NCBI GenBank assembly: GCA_024404495.1
Contig: JAKSPT010000023.1
Coordinates: forward strand, 1-41,799
Reading direction: 5' to 3'
Length of the DNA: 41,799 bases
DNA from: Lachnospiraceae bacterium
GTDB lineage: Bacteria; Bacillota; Clostridia; Oscillospirales; CAG-272
The notes under the pieces are model-generated. The model made no database searches, was not told the origin of the DNA, and saw only the letters and a list, made by a program, of their open reading frames with translations. How positions within the stretch are numbered: the first letter of the stretch is position 1; every line of letters begins with the position of its first letter. This document shows positions 24,457-32,163 of the stretch, in pieces. Position numbers and translations under genes: made by a program.

Positions 24457-24469
24457 TGTATACAATTAT
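24452..24469. promoter_or_regulatory. perfect 18-bp palindrome over -10 and start site, likely GntR operator
   Basis: ATAATTGTATACAATTAT is a perfect palindrome covering the -10 box and the transcription start. Its core TTGTATACAA resembles sites of GntR/FadR-type regulators, and such a regulator is the second gene of the operon. A repressor bound here would block RNA polymerase. Confidence 0.75.
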
Positions 24470-24507
24470 GCAAAGCCCGGAAGGGCACCTGAAAGGACTA
24501 CACGATC

Positions 24508-25884
24508 ATGCTTGAAATTTCCCCGAAAACGAACCTGCTGGAGCAGAAATCCTACCGTTATCAGCTGCAGGACGTCGCCGACCCGAACCTTTACCGTGAC
24601 GTTTACAGCTACGAAGAGGTGCCGAAGGTACCGTTCAACCACCGCCGCGTCCCGATGAATATGCCCGAGGAGATCTGGATCACCGATACCTCGATGCGTG
24701 ACGGACAGCAGTCGGTCGAGCCCTATACCGTCGATCAGATCGTCGATCTCTATAAGCTCCTCTCCCGCCTCGGCGGACCGAAGGGCATCATCCGTCAGAC
24801 CGAATTCTTCTGCTATTCCAAAAAGGACCGCGAGGCGCTCGAGCGCTGTCAGGACCTCGGGCTGCAGTTCCCCGAGATCACGACGTGGATCCGTGCGAAC
24901 AAGGAGGACTTCAAGCTCGTGCGCGATCTCGGCATCCGCGAGACCGGCATCCTCGTTTCGGCTTCCGACTACCATATTTTCAAAAAACTGAAAATGACCC
25001 GCCGTCAGGCGATGGATATGTATCTTTCGGCGGTCGGCGAGGCGTTTGAGGCGGGCGTCCGTCCGAGATGTCACCTTGAGGATATCACCCGCGCCGATTT
25101 CTACGGCTTCGTCGTTCCCTTCGTCAACGAGCTGCAGAAGATGGCGGAGGACGCAGGCATCCCGGTGAAGATCCGCGCCTGCGATACGATGGGCTACGGC
25201 GTTCCCTATACCGAGGTCGCGATCCCGCGTTCGGTCGCGGGCATCGTGTACGGCTTACAGCATTATTCGGACGTTCCCTCCGAGATGCTCGAATGGCACG
25301 GGCACAACGACTTCTACAAGGCGGTCGCCAACGCCTCCACCGCGTGGCTCTACGGCGCCTGCGCGGTCAACTGCTCTCTCCTCGGCATCGGCGAACGCAC
25401 CGGCAACATCCCGCTCGAGGCGATGGTCATGGAGTACGCCTCCCTGCGCGGCACGCTGGACGGGATGGACACCACCGCCATCACCGATATCGCCCGCTAC
25501 TTCTCGGAGAACATGGGCTACCGCATCCCGCCGATGACCCCCTTCGTCGGCGAAAACTTCAATATGACCCGTGCGGGCATCCACGCCGACGGGCTTCTGA
25601 AGGACGAGGAGATCTACAATATTTTCGACACCAAGACCATTCTGAACCGCCCCGCGAGCGTGATGGTCACCAAGACCTCGGGCCTTGCCGGGATCGCCTA
25701 CTGGATGAACGAGCACTACGGTCTGACCGGAGACAGGGTCGTGGACAAGAAGAGCGAGCTCGTCCGGCGGCTGAAGGAATGGATCGACGCCGAGTACGAA
25801 AACGGCAGATCGAATATGCTTTCCACCGGAGAGCTCGAGGCGAAGATCAACGAGTTCTCGGGCGGTCAGTACGGGAAACGCTGA
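24508..25884 (+). CDS. Re-type citrate synthase (isopropylmalate-synthase-like)
   Basis: A 458-residue HMGL-like TIM-barrel enzyme related to 2-isopropylmalate synthase. It has DTSMRDGQQS (60-69) with the catalytic Arg64-Asp65 and the metal-binding His264 and His266 in EWHGHND. Length and the long N-terminal extension fit the Re-citrate synthase group known from Clostridium kluyveri, which joins oxaloacetate and acetyl-CoA. Aconitase and isocitrate dehydrogenase genes follow in the same operon, and no leu genes are near, which supports citrate synthase over isopropylmalate or homocitrate synthase. The ATG at 24508 follows AAAGGA. A classical Si-type citrate synthase is not present in the window. 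Confidence 0.85.
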   Translation: MLEISPKTNLLEQKSYRYQLQDVADPNLYRDVYSYEEVPKVPFNHRRVPMNMPEEIWITDTSMRDGQQSVEPYTVDQIVDLYKLLSRLGGPKGIIRQTEFFCYSKKDREALERCQDLGLQFPEITTWIRANKEDFKLVRDLGIRETGILVSASDYHIFKKLKMTRRQAMDMYLSAVGEAFEAGVRPRCHLEDITRADFYGFVVPFVNELQKMAEDAGIPVKIRACDTMGYGVPYTEVAIPRSVAGIVYGLQHYSDVPSEMLEWHGHNDFYKAVANASTAWLYGACAVNCSLLGIGERTGNIPLEAMVMEYASLRGTLDGMDTTAITDIARYFSENMGYRIPPMTPFVGENFNMTRAGIHADGLLKDEEIYNIFDTKTILNRPASVMVTKTSGLAGIAYWMNEHYGLTGDRVVDKKSELVRRLKEWIDAEYENGRSNMLSTGELEAKINEFSGGQYGKR

Positions 25885-25885
25885 A

Positions 25886-26557
25886 ATGAGAATGGAAGAA
25901 AAGAACCCCTCCGTCACCTCCCGCGCCGACCTCGTGTTCCTCCGCCTTGAGGAGGAGATCGTTTCCGGACAGCTCTCGCCGGGGGAGGTCCTCACCGAGC
26001 TCCGCCTTTCGGAAAAACTCGGCGTCAGCAGAACGCCGGTCAGAGAGGCGATCCGCCGCCTTGAGCAGGAGGAGCTGGTCTACGAATCCGGAAAAGGGAT
26101 CGTGGTCCGCGGGATCACCGCCGACGACGTGGAGGATATCTTTGAAATGCGCGTCGCGCTCGAAGGGATCGCCGCGAAAAAGTGCGCACAGCGGGTCACG
26201 CCCGAGGAGCTGGAGGAGATCCGGAAAACACTCGAGCTGCAGGAATTTTACACCGGGCTCGGCAAGGCAGACGCGATCCGCAACGCCGACAGCGATTTTC
26301 ACGAGCTGCTCTACGCCTACTGCGGCAGCCGGACCCTCGGCTCGACCCTCTCCGCGCTCCACCGCAAGGTGAGCCGCTACCGCCGCGCCTCGGTGACCGA
26401 CGGCACGCGCGCCGGAGATTCGTACCGGGAGCATTTCGCGATCTACGAGGCGCTGAAGGCGGGGGACGGAAAAGCGGCGGAAACGCTCGCCGTCCGCCAC
26501 GTCGAAAACGCCGCGAAGCATATTCTGAAAGAACACCGAACGAAGGAAGAAAACTGA
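25886..26557 (+). CDS. GntR-family transcriptional regulator, FCD (FadR) subfamily
   Basis: A 223-residue regulator. The N-terminal winged helix (about 12-75) contains LSEKLGVSRTPVREAIRRLE (41-60), the typical GntR recognition helix. The C-terminal FCD domain has the usual metal ligands: Asp135, His139, His183 and His205. FCD domains sense small organic acids, so citrate or 2-oxoglutarate are sensible ligands here, but this is inferred. The gene begins one base after the citrate synthase stop and one base precedes aconitase. A second ATG at 25892 could also be used. The palindrome at 24452-24469 is its probable target, implying autoregulation. Confidence 0.92.
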   Translation: MRMEEKNPSVTSRADLVFLRLEEEIVSGQLSPGEVLTELRLSEKLGVSRTPVREAIRRLEQEELVYESGKGIVVRGITADDVEDIFEMRVALEGIAAKKCAQRVTPEELEEIRKTLELQEFYTGLGKADAIRNADSDFHELLYAYCGSRTLGSTLSALHRKVSRYRRASVTDGTRAGDSYREHFAIYEALKAGDGKAAETLAVRHVENAAKHILKEHRTKEEN

Positions 26558-26558
26558 A

Positions 26559-28496
26559 ATGGGTATGACATTAGCCGAAAAAATCATCAAAGCGCATCTG
26601 ATCGAGGGGGACATGAGCGTCCCCGGATCGGACATTTCTCTGAAGATCGACCAGACGCTGACGCAGGACGCCACCGGAACGATGGCGTATCTCGAATTTG
26701 AATCCATGGGCGTCGAACGGGTGAAAACCGAGCGTTCGGTCGCCTATATCGACCACAACACCCTTCAATCCGGCTTTGAAAACGCCGACGACCACCGCTA
26801 CATCCAGTCTGTCGCGAAAAAGCACGGCATCTGGTTCTCCCGTCCCGGCAACGGCATCTGCCATCAGGTCCACCTCGAGCGCTTCGGCAAGCCGGGCAAG
26901 ACCCTGATCGGCTCGGACAGCCATACCCCCACGGGCGGCGGCATCGGGATGCTTGCCTTCGGCGCGGGCGGTCTTGACGTCGCGGTCGCGATGGGCGGCG
27001 GCGCTTACCATATCGCGATGCCGAAGATGATCAAGGTCGTTCTGACCGGAAAGCTGCGTCCGTTCGTGACCGCGAAGGACGTCAGCCTCGAGCTGCTCCG
27101 TTACCTCTCGGTCAAGGGCGGCGTCGGCTATATCGTCGAGTGGGGCGGTCCCGGGATCAAAACCCTCACCGTTCCCGAACGCGCGACCATCACCAATATG
27201 GGCACCGAGCTCGGCGCCACGACCTCGATCTTCCCGTCCGACGAGGTCACCCGAGATTTCCTCCGTGCCGAGGGCAGAGAAGAGGACTATACCCCGCTTG
27301 CCTCCGATCCCGACGCGAAATACGACCGCGTCATCGAGATCGACCTCGCCGCGCTCGAACCGATGATCGCCTGCCCGCACAGCCCGGACAACGTCGTTCC
27401 GGTCTCCTCGCTGAAGGGTGTGAAGGTCGATCAGGTCTGCATCGGCTCCTGCACCAACTCCTCGCTCCGCGATATGCTCAAGGCGGCGGCGATCCTGAAG
27501 GGAAAGACGATCGACCCCTCGGTCTCGATGTCGGTTTCCCCCGGCTCGAAGCAGGTCCTTTCGATGCTCGCCGATTCCGGCGCGCTGACCGATATCCTCG
27601 CCTCGGGCGCGCGTCTTCTCGAATGCGCCTGCGGTCCCTGCATCGGCATGGGCTTCTCCCCGAATTCCGCCGGCGTCAGCCTCCGCACCTTCAACCGCAA
27701 TTTTGAGGGCAGAAGCGGCACCGCGGACGGAAAGGTCTACCTCGTTTCCCCCGAAACGGCGGTCGCCTCCGCGCTGACCGGATATATCACCGATCCCCGC
27801 ACGCTCGGAACGATGCCCGGGATCACAATGCCCGATTCCTTCCGCATCGACGATTCCGCCGTCCTCGCGCCCGCCTCTCCCGAGGAGGCAAAGGATCTCG
27901 AGGTCCTGCGCGGACCGAACATCAAGCCCTTCCCGGAGAGCCGTCCGGTCACCGATACGATCTCCGCGCCCCTCGTGCTCAAGGTCGGGGACAATATCAC
28001 GACCGACCACATCATGCCCGCGGGCGCAAAGATCCTCCCCTACCGCTCCAATATTCCCTATCTTTCTCAGTTCTGCTTCGGCGTCTGCGACAAGACCTTC
28101 CCGGAGCGTGCGAAGGAAGCGGGGCAGAGCATCGTCGTCGGCGGTTCCAACTACGGTCAGGGTTCCTCGCGTGAGCACGCCGCGCTCGTTCCGCTCTATC
28201 TCGGCGTGCGCTGCGTTATCGCAAAGAGCTTCGCCCGCATCCACGTCGCCAACCTCATCAACGCCGGTATCCTGCCGCTCACCTTTGAAGATCCCGCCGA
28301 TTACGACCGGATCGATCAGGGCGACGCGCTCGAGCTGACCGGTATCTACGCCGGAATGGAAAACGGCACGGTCCTTCTCACCGATAAGACGAAGGGCTTT
28401 TCCGTCCCGCTTTCCTGCGCCTTCACCTCCCGTCAGACCGCAATGCTGAAGGCGGGCGGACTGCTTCCTTACACGAGGGAACAGGCACAGGGCTGA
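26559..28496 (+). CDS. aconitate hydratase (monomeric, short form)
   Basis: A 645-residue [4Fe-4S] aconitase that isomerises citrate to isocitrate. The cluster ligands are Cys298 in GSCTNSS, then Cys358 and Cys361 in CACGPC. Other signatures are GSDSHTPTGGG (118-128) and the swivel-domain YGQGSSREHAAL. Its length matches the short mitochondrial-like aconitases common in Clostridia and not the 890-residue AcnA type. It starts one base after the GntR gene, with AAGGAAG upstream. A second ATG at 26565 is possible. It sits between citrate synthase and isocitrate dehydrogenase, completing the route to 2-oxoglutarate. Confidence 0.95.
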   Translation: MGMTLAEKIIKAHLIEGDMSVPGSDISLKIDQTLTQDATGTMAYLEFESMGVERVKTERSVAYIDHNTLQSGFENADDHRYIQSVAKKHGIWFSRPGNGICHQVHLERFGKPGKTLIGSDSHTPTGGGIGMLAFGAGGLDVAVAMGGGAYHIAMPKMIKVVLTGKLRPFVTAKDVSLELLRYLSVKGGVGYIVEWGGPGIKTLTVPERATITNMGTELGATTSIFPSDEVTRDFLRAEGREEDYTPLASDPDAKYDRVIEIDLAALEPMIACPHSPDNVVPVSSLKGVKVDQVCIGSCTNSSLRDMLKAAAILKGKTIDPSVSMSVSPGSKQVLSMLADSGALTDILASGARLLECACGPCIGMGFSPNSAGVSLRTFNRNFEGRSGTADGKVYLVSPETAVASALTGYITDPRTLGTMPGITMPDSFRIDDSAVLAPASPEEAKDLEVLRGPNIKPFPESRPVTDTISAPLVLKVGDNITTDHIMPAGAKILPYRSNIPYLSQFCFGVCDKTFPERAKEAGQSIVVGGSNYGQGSSREHAALVPLYLGVRCVIAKSFARIHVANLINAGILPLTFEDPADYDRIDQGDALELTGIYAGMENGTVLLTDKTKGFSVPLSCAFTSRQTAMLKAGGLLPYTREQAQG

Positions 28497-28528
28497 GGAA
28501 AGAGCATTCGGTTTTCAAAAATAAAATA

Positions 28529-28549
28529 TTCCGCGGGCATACCGCGGAA
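28529..28549 (+). other. perfect 8-bp intercistronic stem-loop
   Basis: TTCCGCGG-GCATA-CCGCGGAA lies in the 80-nt gap between aconitase and isocitrate dehydrogenase. No T-run follows, so it is more likely an mRNA-stabilising or processing element than a terminator. Confidence 0.6.
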
Positions 28550-28576
28550 CGGATAATAGGAAAGGAACATCATAGT

Positions 28577-29719
28577 ATGGAAAAGAATTCGATTGAAACC
28601 GCGGTGGAACAGTTCCGCCAGCTTCTGACCGAGCAGGTCGCACGCGCACGCCGGATGGAAGGCGAAAAAACCGTCACCGATTTTGCGTCGCTTGACCGCA
28701 TCGTCATCGGTCTGATCGGCGGCGACGGCATCGGCCCGATCATCACGAAAGAGGCGGAAAAGGTTCTCCGCTGCCTTCTTGCCGACGATATTGAAGCCGG
28801 AAAGGTCGTTCTTCGTACGATCGACGGTCTGACGATCGAAAACCGTATGGCGCAGGGAAAGGCGATCCCGGACGACGTCCTCGCGGCGATCAAGAGCTGC
28901 GACGTGCTTCTGAAGGGTCCGACCACGACTCTGAAGGGCGGCACTCTCGAATCCGCGAACGTCACGATGCGCCGTGAGCTTGACCTTTACGCAAACGTCC
29001 GTCCCGTGTCCCTTCCCGAGCAGGGGATCGACTGGACCTTCTTCCGCGAGAACACCGAGGGCGAGTACGTGCTCGGCAGCCGGGGCGTCGAAATTCCGGA
29101 TACCCTCGCGTTCGATTTCAAGGTAACGACCGACGCCGGTACCGAACGCATCGCGCGCGCCGCCTTCGAGTATGCGAGAAAGAACGGCAAAAAGAACGTT
29201 GCGATCGTGACCAAGGCTAATATTATGAAAAAAACCGACGGCAAATTCTCCGAGATCTGCCATAAGGTGGCGGAAAACTACCCGGAGATCACCGCCGAGG
29301 ACTGGTATATCGACATTATGACCGCGAAACTCGTCAACGAGAAGGCACGCAGCCGCTTCGAGGTCTTCGTTCTGCCCAACCTGTACGGCGATATCATCAC
29401 CGATGAGGCAGCGCAGATTCAGGGCGGCGTCGGCACGGCGGGTTCGGCGAACATCGGTGACCGCTGGGCGATGTTCGAGGCGATCCACGGTTCCGCGCCG
29501 AGAATGATCGAGGAGGGCCGCGGCGATTACGCCGATCCGACCAGTATGATCAAGGCGGCGGAAATGCTGCTTCGCCATATCGGAAAAGTGAAAGCCGCCG
29601 ACCGTCTCGCCGCCGCCCTCGCGGTCTGCACCGGTCCCGAGGCAAAGCTGCGCGTTACCGGCAGTCCCGACGGCGCGACCGGCGCGGAATTTGCCGCGTA
29701 TCTGATGGAGAATCTGTAA
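28577..29719 (+). CDS. icd: isocitrate dehydrogenase (isocitrate/isopropylmalate dehydrogenase family)
   Basis: A 380-residue beta-decarboxylating dehydrogenase that converts isocitrate to 2-oxoglutarate. It shows GGDGIGPI (48-55), the substrate loop SANVTMRRELDLYANVRP (126-143) and the HGSAPR cofactor loop. An N-terminal extension of about 40 residues precedes the usual start of the fold. The substrate loop resembles isocitrate dehydrogenases (Ser-x-Asn) and not the RxxxR loop of isopropylmalate dehydrogenase. Cofactor (NAD or NADP) cannot be settled by eye. The ATG at 28577 follows AAAGGA. With citrate synthase and aconitase it forms an oxidative half-cycle for glutamate supply. Confidence 0.9.
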   Translation: MEKNSIETAVEQFRQLLTEQVARARRMEGEKTVTDFASLDRIVIGLIGGDGIGPIITKEAEKVLRCLLADDIEAGKVVLRTIDGLTIENRMAQGKAIPDDVLAAIKSCDVLLKGPTTTLKGGTLESANVTMRRELDLYANVRPVSLPEQGIDWTFFRENTEGEYVLGSRGVEIPDTLAFDFKVTTDAGTERIARAAFEYARKNGKKNVAIVTKANIMKKTDGKFSEICHKVAENYPEITAEDWYIDIMTAKLVNEKARSRFEVFVLPNLYGDIITDEAAQIQGGVGTAGSANIGDRWAMFEAIHGSAPRMIEEGRGDYADPTSMIKAAEMLLRHIGKVKAADRLAAALAVCTGPEAKLRVTGSPDGATGAEFAAYLMENL

Positions 29720-29720
29720 A

Positions 29721-32120
29721 ATGCCTTTCGCGATTGACGCCTCCTGGATCAAGCTCGGCGCAGCCGCGCTGATGCCGGCCGTGCTCGCCGCGCTTTTGTA
29801 TCTGGCGGAACAGAAAACGCCCTTCGGAAAAGGGAACGGAATCGTCCGGCAGGTGATTTACGGGGTCCTGTTCGGCGCGCTTGCCGTCGTCGGGACCGAG
29901 TGGGGGATCCCGTATCAGGGTGCCCAGCTCAACTGCCGCGACGCCGCCGTCCTGACCGCCGGGCTCTTCTTCGGCGCGCCCGCCGGGATCATCGCCGGTA
30001 CGATTGGCGCCGTGGAACGCTGGTTCGCGGTTTATTGGGGCGTTGGGACCTTTACCCGTGTCGCCTGCGCCGTTTCCACGTTTCTTGCCGGACTGTATTC
30101 CGCGGGTCTGCGGAAATTCATGTTCGAGGACAAGAAGCCGGGATGGCTGATTTCCTTTGCGATCGGCGTCGTGATGGAGGTCGTCCACCTGACGATGGTC
30201 TTCCTCACGAATATGGCAACGCCGATCGAGGCGATGGCGGTGGTCCGCGCCTGCACGGTACCGATGGTGTTCGCAAACAGCATCTCGGTGATGCTTGCCT
30301 CCCTCCTCCTTTCGCTGCTCGCGGCGGAATGGAAAAAGAAGGAGAAAACGAAGGTGCGTATCTCGCAGACCGTGCAGCGCTGGCTGCTCGTCACGGTCAT
30401 CCTCGCCTTCATCGCGACCACCGGCTTCGTTTTCAGCCTGCAGAACGAGATCGCGTCGGCGCAGACCGATTCTCTCCTCGACCTTGCGCTTTCGGGCGTC
30501 GTCTCGGATATCCGGGATACCTCCGACCAAAATATGATCCGCACCGCCCGCCTCGTTGCCGCCGACGTCGCGTCCGCCCCGCTTTCCGAGATCGCGAAGC
30601 ACTATAAGGTGACCGAGATCAACGTCGTCGACCGTGACGGGATCATCACGGCGTCCACCGCCGCGAATTTCGTCGGGTACGATATGTCTGCCGGCGACCA
30701 GTCCGCCGAGTTTCTCTGTCTGCTGAACGGGCAGAGCGAATACGCGCAGGAATACCGCCGTATTTCGATCGACGGCACGCTCTGGCGCAAATACGCCGGG
30801 GTGAAATACGGAGACGGCTTCGTGCAGATCGGCTACGACGACGCGCTGATCCAAAAGGAGATGGAGGGTCAGCTCACCGGCATCACCAAGAACCGCAGCG
30901 TCGGCAATACGGGATTTATCCTGATCGTTGACGACGAGCTCCGGCTGGTCAGCAGCCCCGCCGGGATGGGTCCCGACGATTTCCGCCGTGAAAACGACGA
31001 GGTGCCGCTGACCGGCGAGACCTTCACGGTCACGGTGAACGGAGAGCCCTGCTTCGCCCGCTACGAAATGTCCGAGGGCTACTACGTCATCTCGGTCCTC
31101 CCCGAGGCGGAGGCGCTGCAGATGCGGAATATCGCCCTCTACGTCAACACCTTCCTTGAGGTCATGGTTTTCGCCATCCTCTTCGGTCTGATCTATCTGC
31201 TCATCAGGCGGGTCGTCGTCAGCCGGATCCATTCGGTCAACGAATCGCTTGCACGGATCACGGCGGGCAATCTTGACGAGGTCGTCAACGTCCGCTCCTC
31301 CGCCGAGTTCGAGTCGCTTTCCGACGATATCAACACGACGGTCGACACGCTGAAGCGCTACATCGCCGAGGCGTCGGCACGGATCGACAAGGAACTGGAA
31401 TTCGCCCGCGAGATCCAGCGCTCCGCCCTCCCCGACGTCTTCCCCGACCGGAAGGAGTATGAGATCTGGGCGATGACCGACCCCGCCAAAGGGGTCGGCG
31501 GCGCCTTCTACGCTTTCTATACGACCGGGAACGACACGGTCCACTTCGTCGTTGCCGACGTTTCGGGCAAGGGGATCCCCGCCGCGATGTTCATGATGCG
31601 TGCCAAAACCGAGCTGAAATCGCGCACCGAGGCGGGAAAACCGGTTTCCGAGGTCTTTACCGAGGGCAACAACGCGCTTTGCGAGGGAAACGAAGCCGGA
31701 ATGTTCGTCACCGCTTGGCAGGGCGGTCTTGACCTGAAAAACGGAAAGGTCACCTTTGCAAACGCGGGACACAATCCGCCGATCGTCCTTCACACGGACG
31801 GGACCTTTGCCTATCTGAAGAGCCGTGCGGGACTCGTTCTTGCCGGAATGGAGGATATGGTCTACCGCTCGCAGGAGTTGGAGCTGATCCCGGGCGACGT
31901 GATCTTCCTCTACACCGACGGCGTGACCGAGGCGCAGAACGCCGCGGGCGAGCTTTTCGGGGAACAGCGACTCGGCGAGGCGATCGGCAGAGAATCCTTT
32001 GCCGATATGCGTGAGCTTTGCGAGACGGTCCGCGACGCCGTTGCGGCTTTCGTCGGCGACGCGCCGCAGTTTGACGATATCACGATGCTCGCGATCCGGT
32101 ATCACGGACCCGGTAAATGA
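29721..32120 (+). CDS. membrane sensor with 5TM-LYT, HAMP and SpoIIE/PP2C-like domain (altered active site)
   Basis: A 799-residue membrane protein starting one base after icd with GGAG upstream. The order is a LytS-like 5TM region (about 10-205), a transmembrane helix (about 215-235), an extracytoplasmic sensor (236-465), a second helix (467-490), HAMP (491-545) and a SpoIIE/RsbU-type PP2C domain (560-799). Such proteins dephosphorylate anti-anti-sigma factors. VADVSGKG (611-618), TDG and FDDIT (784-788) are kept, but the metal-binding GGDFYD is GGAFYA (593-598), with both aspartates changed to alanine. Catalysis may therefore be lost or metal use altered. No anti-sigma or STAS gene is nearby. 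Its place in the citrate operon suggests it senses a linked metabolite. Confidence 0.88.
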   Translation: MPFAIDASWIKLGAAALMPAVLAALLYLAEQKTPFGKGNGIVRQVIYGVLFGALAVVGTEWGIPYQGAQLNCRDAAVLTAGLFFGAPAGIIAGTIGAVERWFAVYWGVGTFTRVACAVSTFLAGLYSAGLRKFMFEDKKPGWLISFAIGVVMEVVHLTMVFLTNMATPIEAMAVVRACTVPMVFANSISVMLASLLLSLLAAEWKKKEKTKVRISQTVQRWLLVTVILAFIATTGFVFSLQNEIASAQTDSLLDLALSGVVSDIRDTSDQNMIRTARLVAADVASAPLSEIAKHYKVTEINVVDRDGIITASTAANFVGYDMSAGDQSAEFLCLLNGQSEYAQEYRRISIDGTLWRKYAGVKYGDGFVQIGYDDALIQKEMEGQLTGITKNRSVGNTGFILIVDDELRLVSSPAGMGPDDFRRENDEVPLTGETFTVTVNGEPCFARYEMSEGYYVISVLPEAEALQMRNIALYVNTFLEVMVFAILFGLIYLLIRRVVVSRIHSVNESLARITAGNLDEVVNVRSSAEFESLSDDINTTVDTLKRYIAEASARIDKELEFAREIQRSALPDVFPDRKEYEIWAMTDPAKGVGGAFYAFYTTGNDTVHFVVADVSGKGIPAAMFMMRAKTELKSRTEAGKPVSEVFTEGNNALCEGNEAGMFVTAWQGGLDLKNGKVTFANAGHNPPIVLHTDGTFAYLKSRAGLVLAGMEDMVYRSQELELIPGDVIFLYTDGVTEAQNAAGELFGEQRLGEAIGRESFADMRELCETVRDAVAAFVGDAPQFDDITMLAIRYHGPGK

Positions 32121-32121
32121 T

Positions 32122-32163
32122 GAACCTGAAAAAAGCACCCGTACGGGTGCTTTTTTCAGGTTC
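32122..32163. terminator. perfect 42-bp palindromic bidirectional terminator
   Basis: Two 21-bp arms (32122-32142 and 32143-32163) are exactly complementary. They contain a GCACCCG/CGGGTGC core framed by six A and six T, so it ends both the plus-strand citrate operon and the minus-strand CHAP gene. It begins just after the stop at 32120 and overlaps the other gene's stop codon (32162-32164). Confidence 0.95.

Noticed and set aside
24452..24469. Palindrome as a terminator
   Set aside because: It is AT-rich, has no T-run and covers a perfect promoter, so an operator is the better reading.
24508..25884. 2-isopropylmalate or homocitrate synthase
   Set aside because: The family is shared, but aconitase and isocitrate dehydrogenase in the same operon and the Re-citrate-synthase-like length favour citrate synthase.
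28529..28549. Terminator splitting the citrate operon
   Set aside because: The stem is GC-rich, but no U-tract follows on the plus strand.
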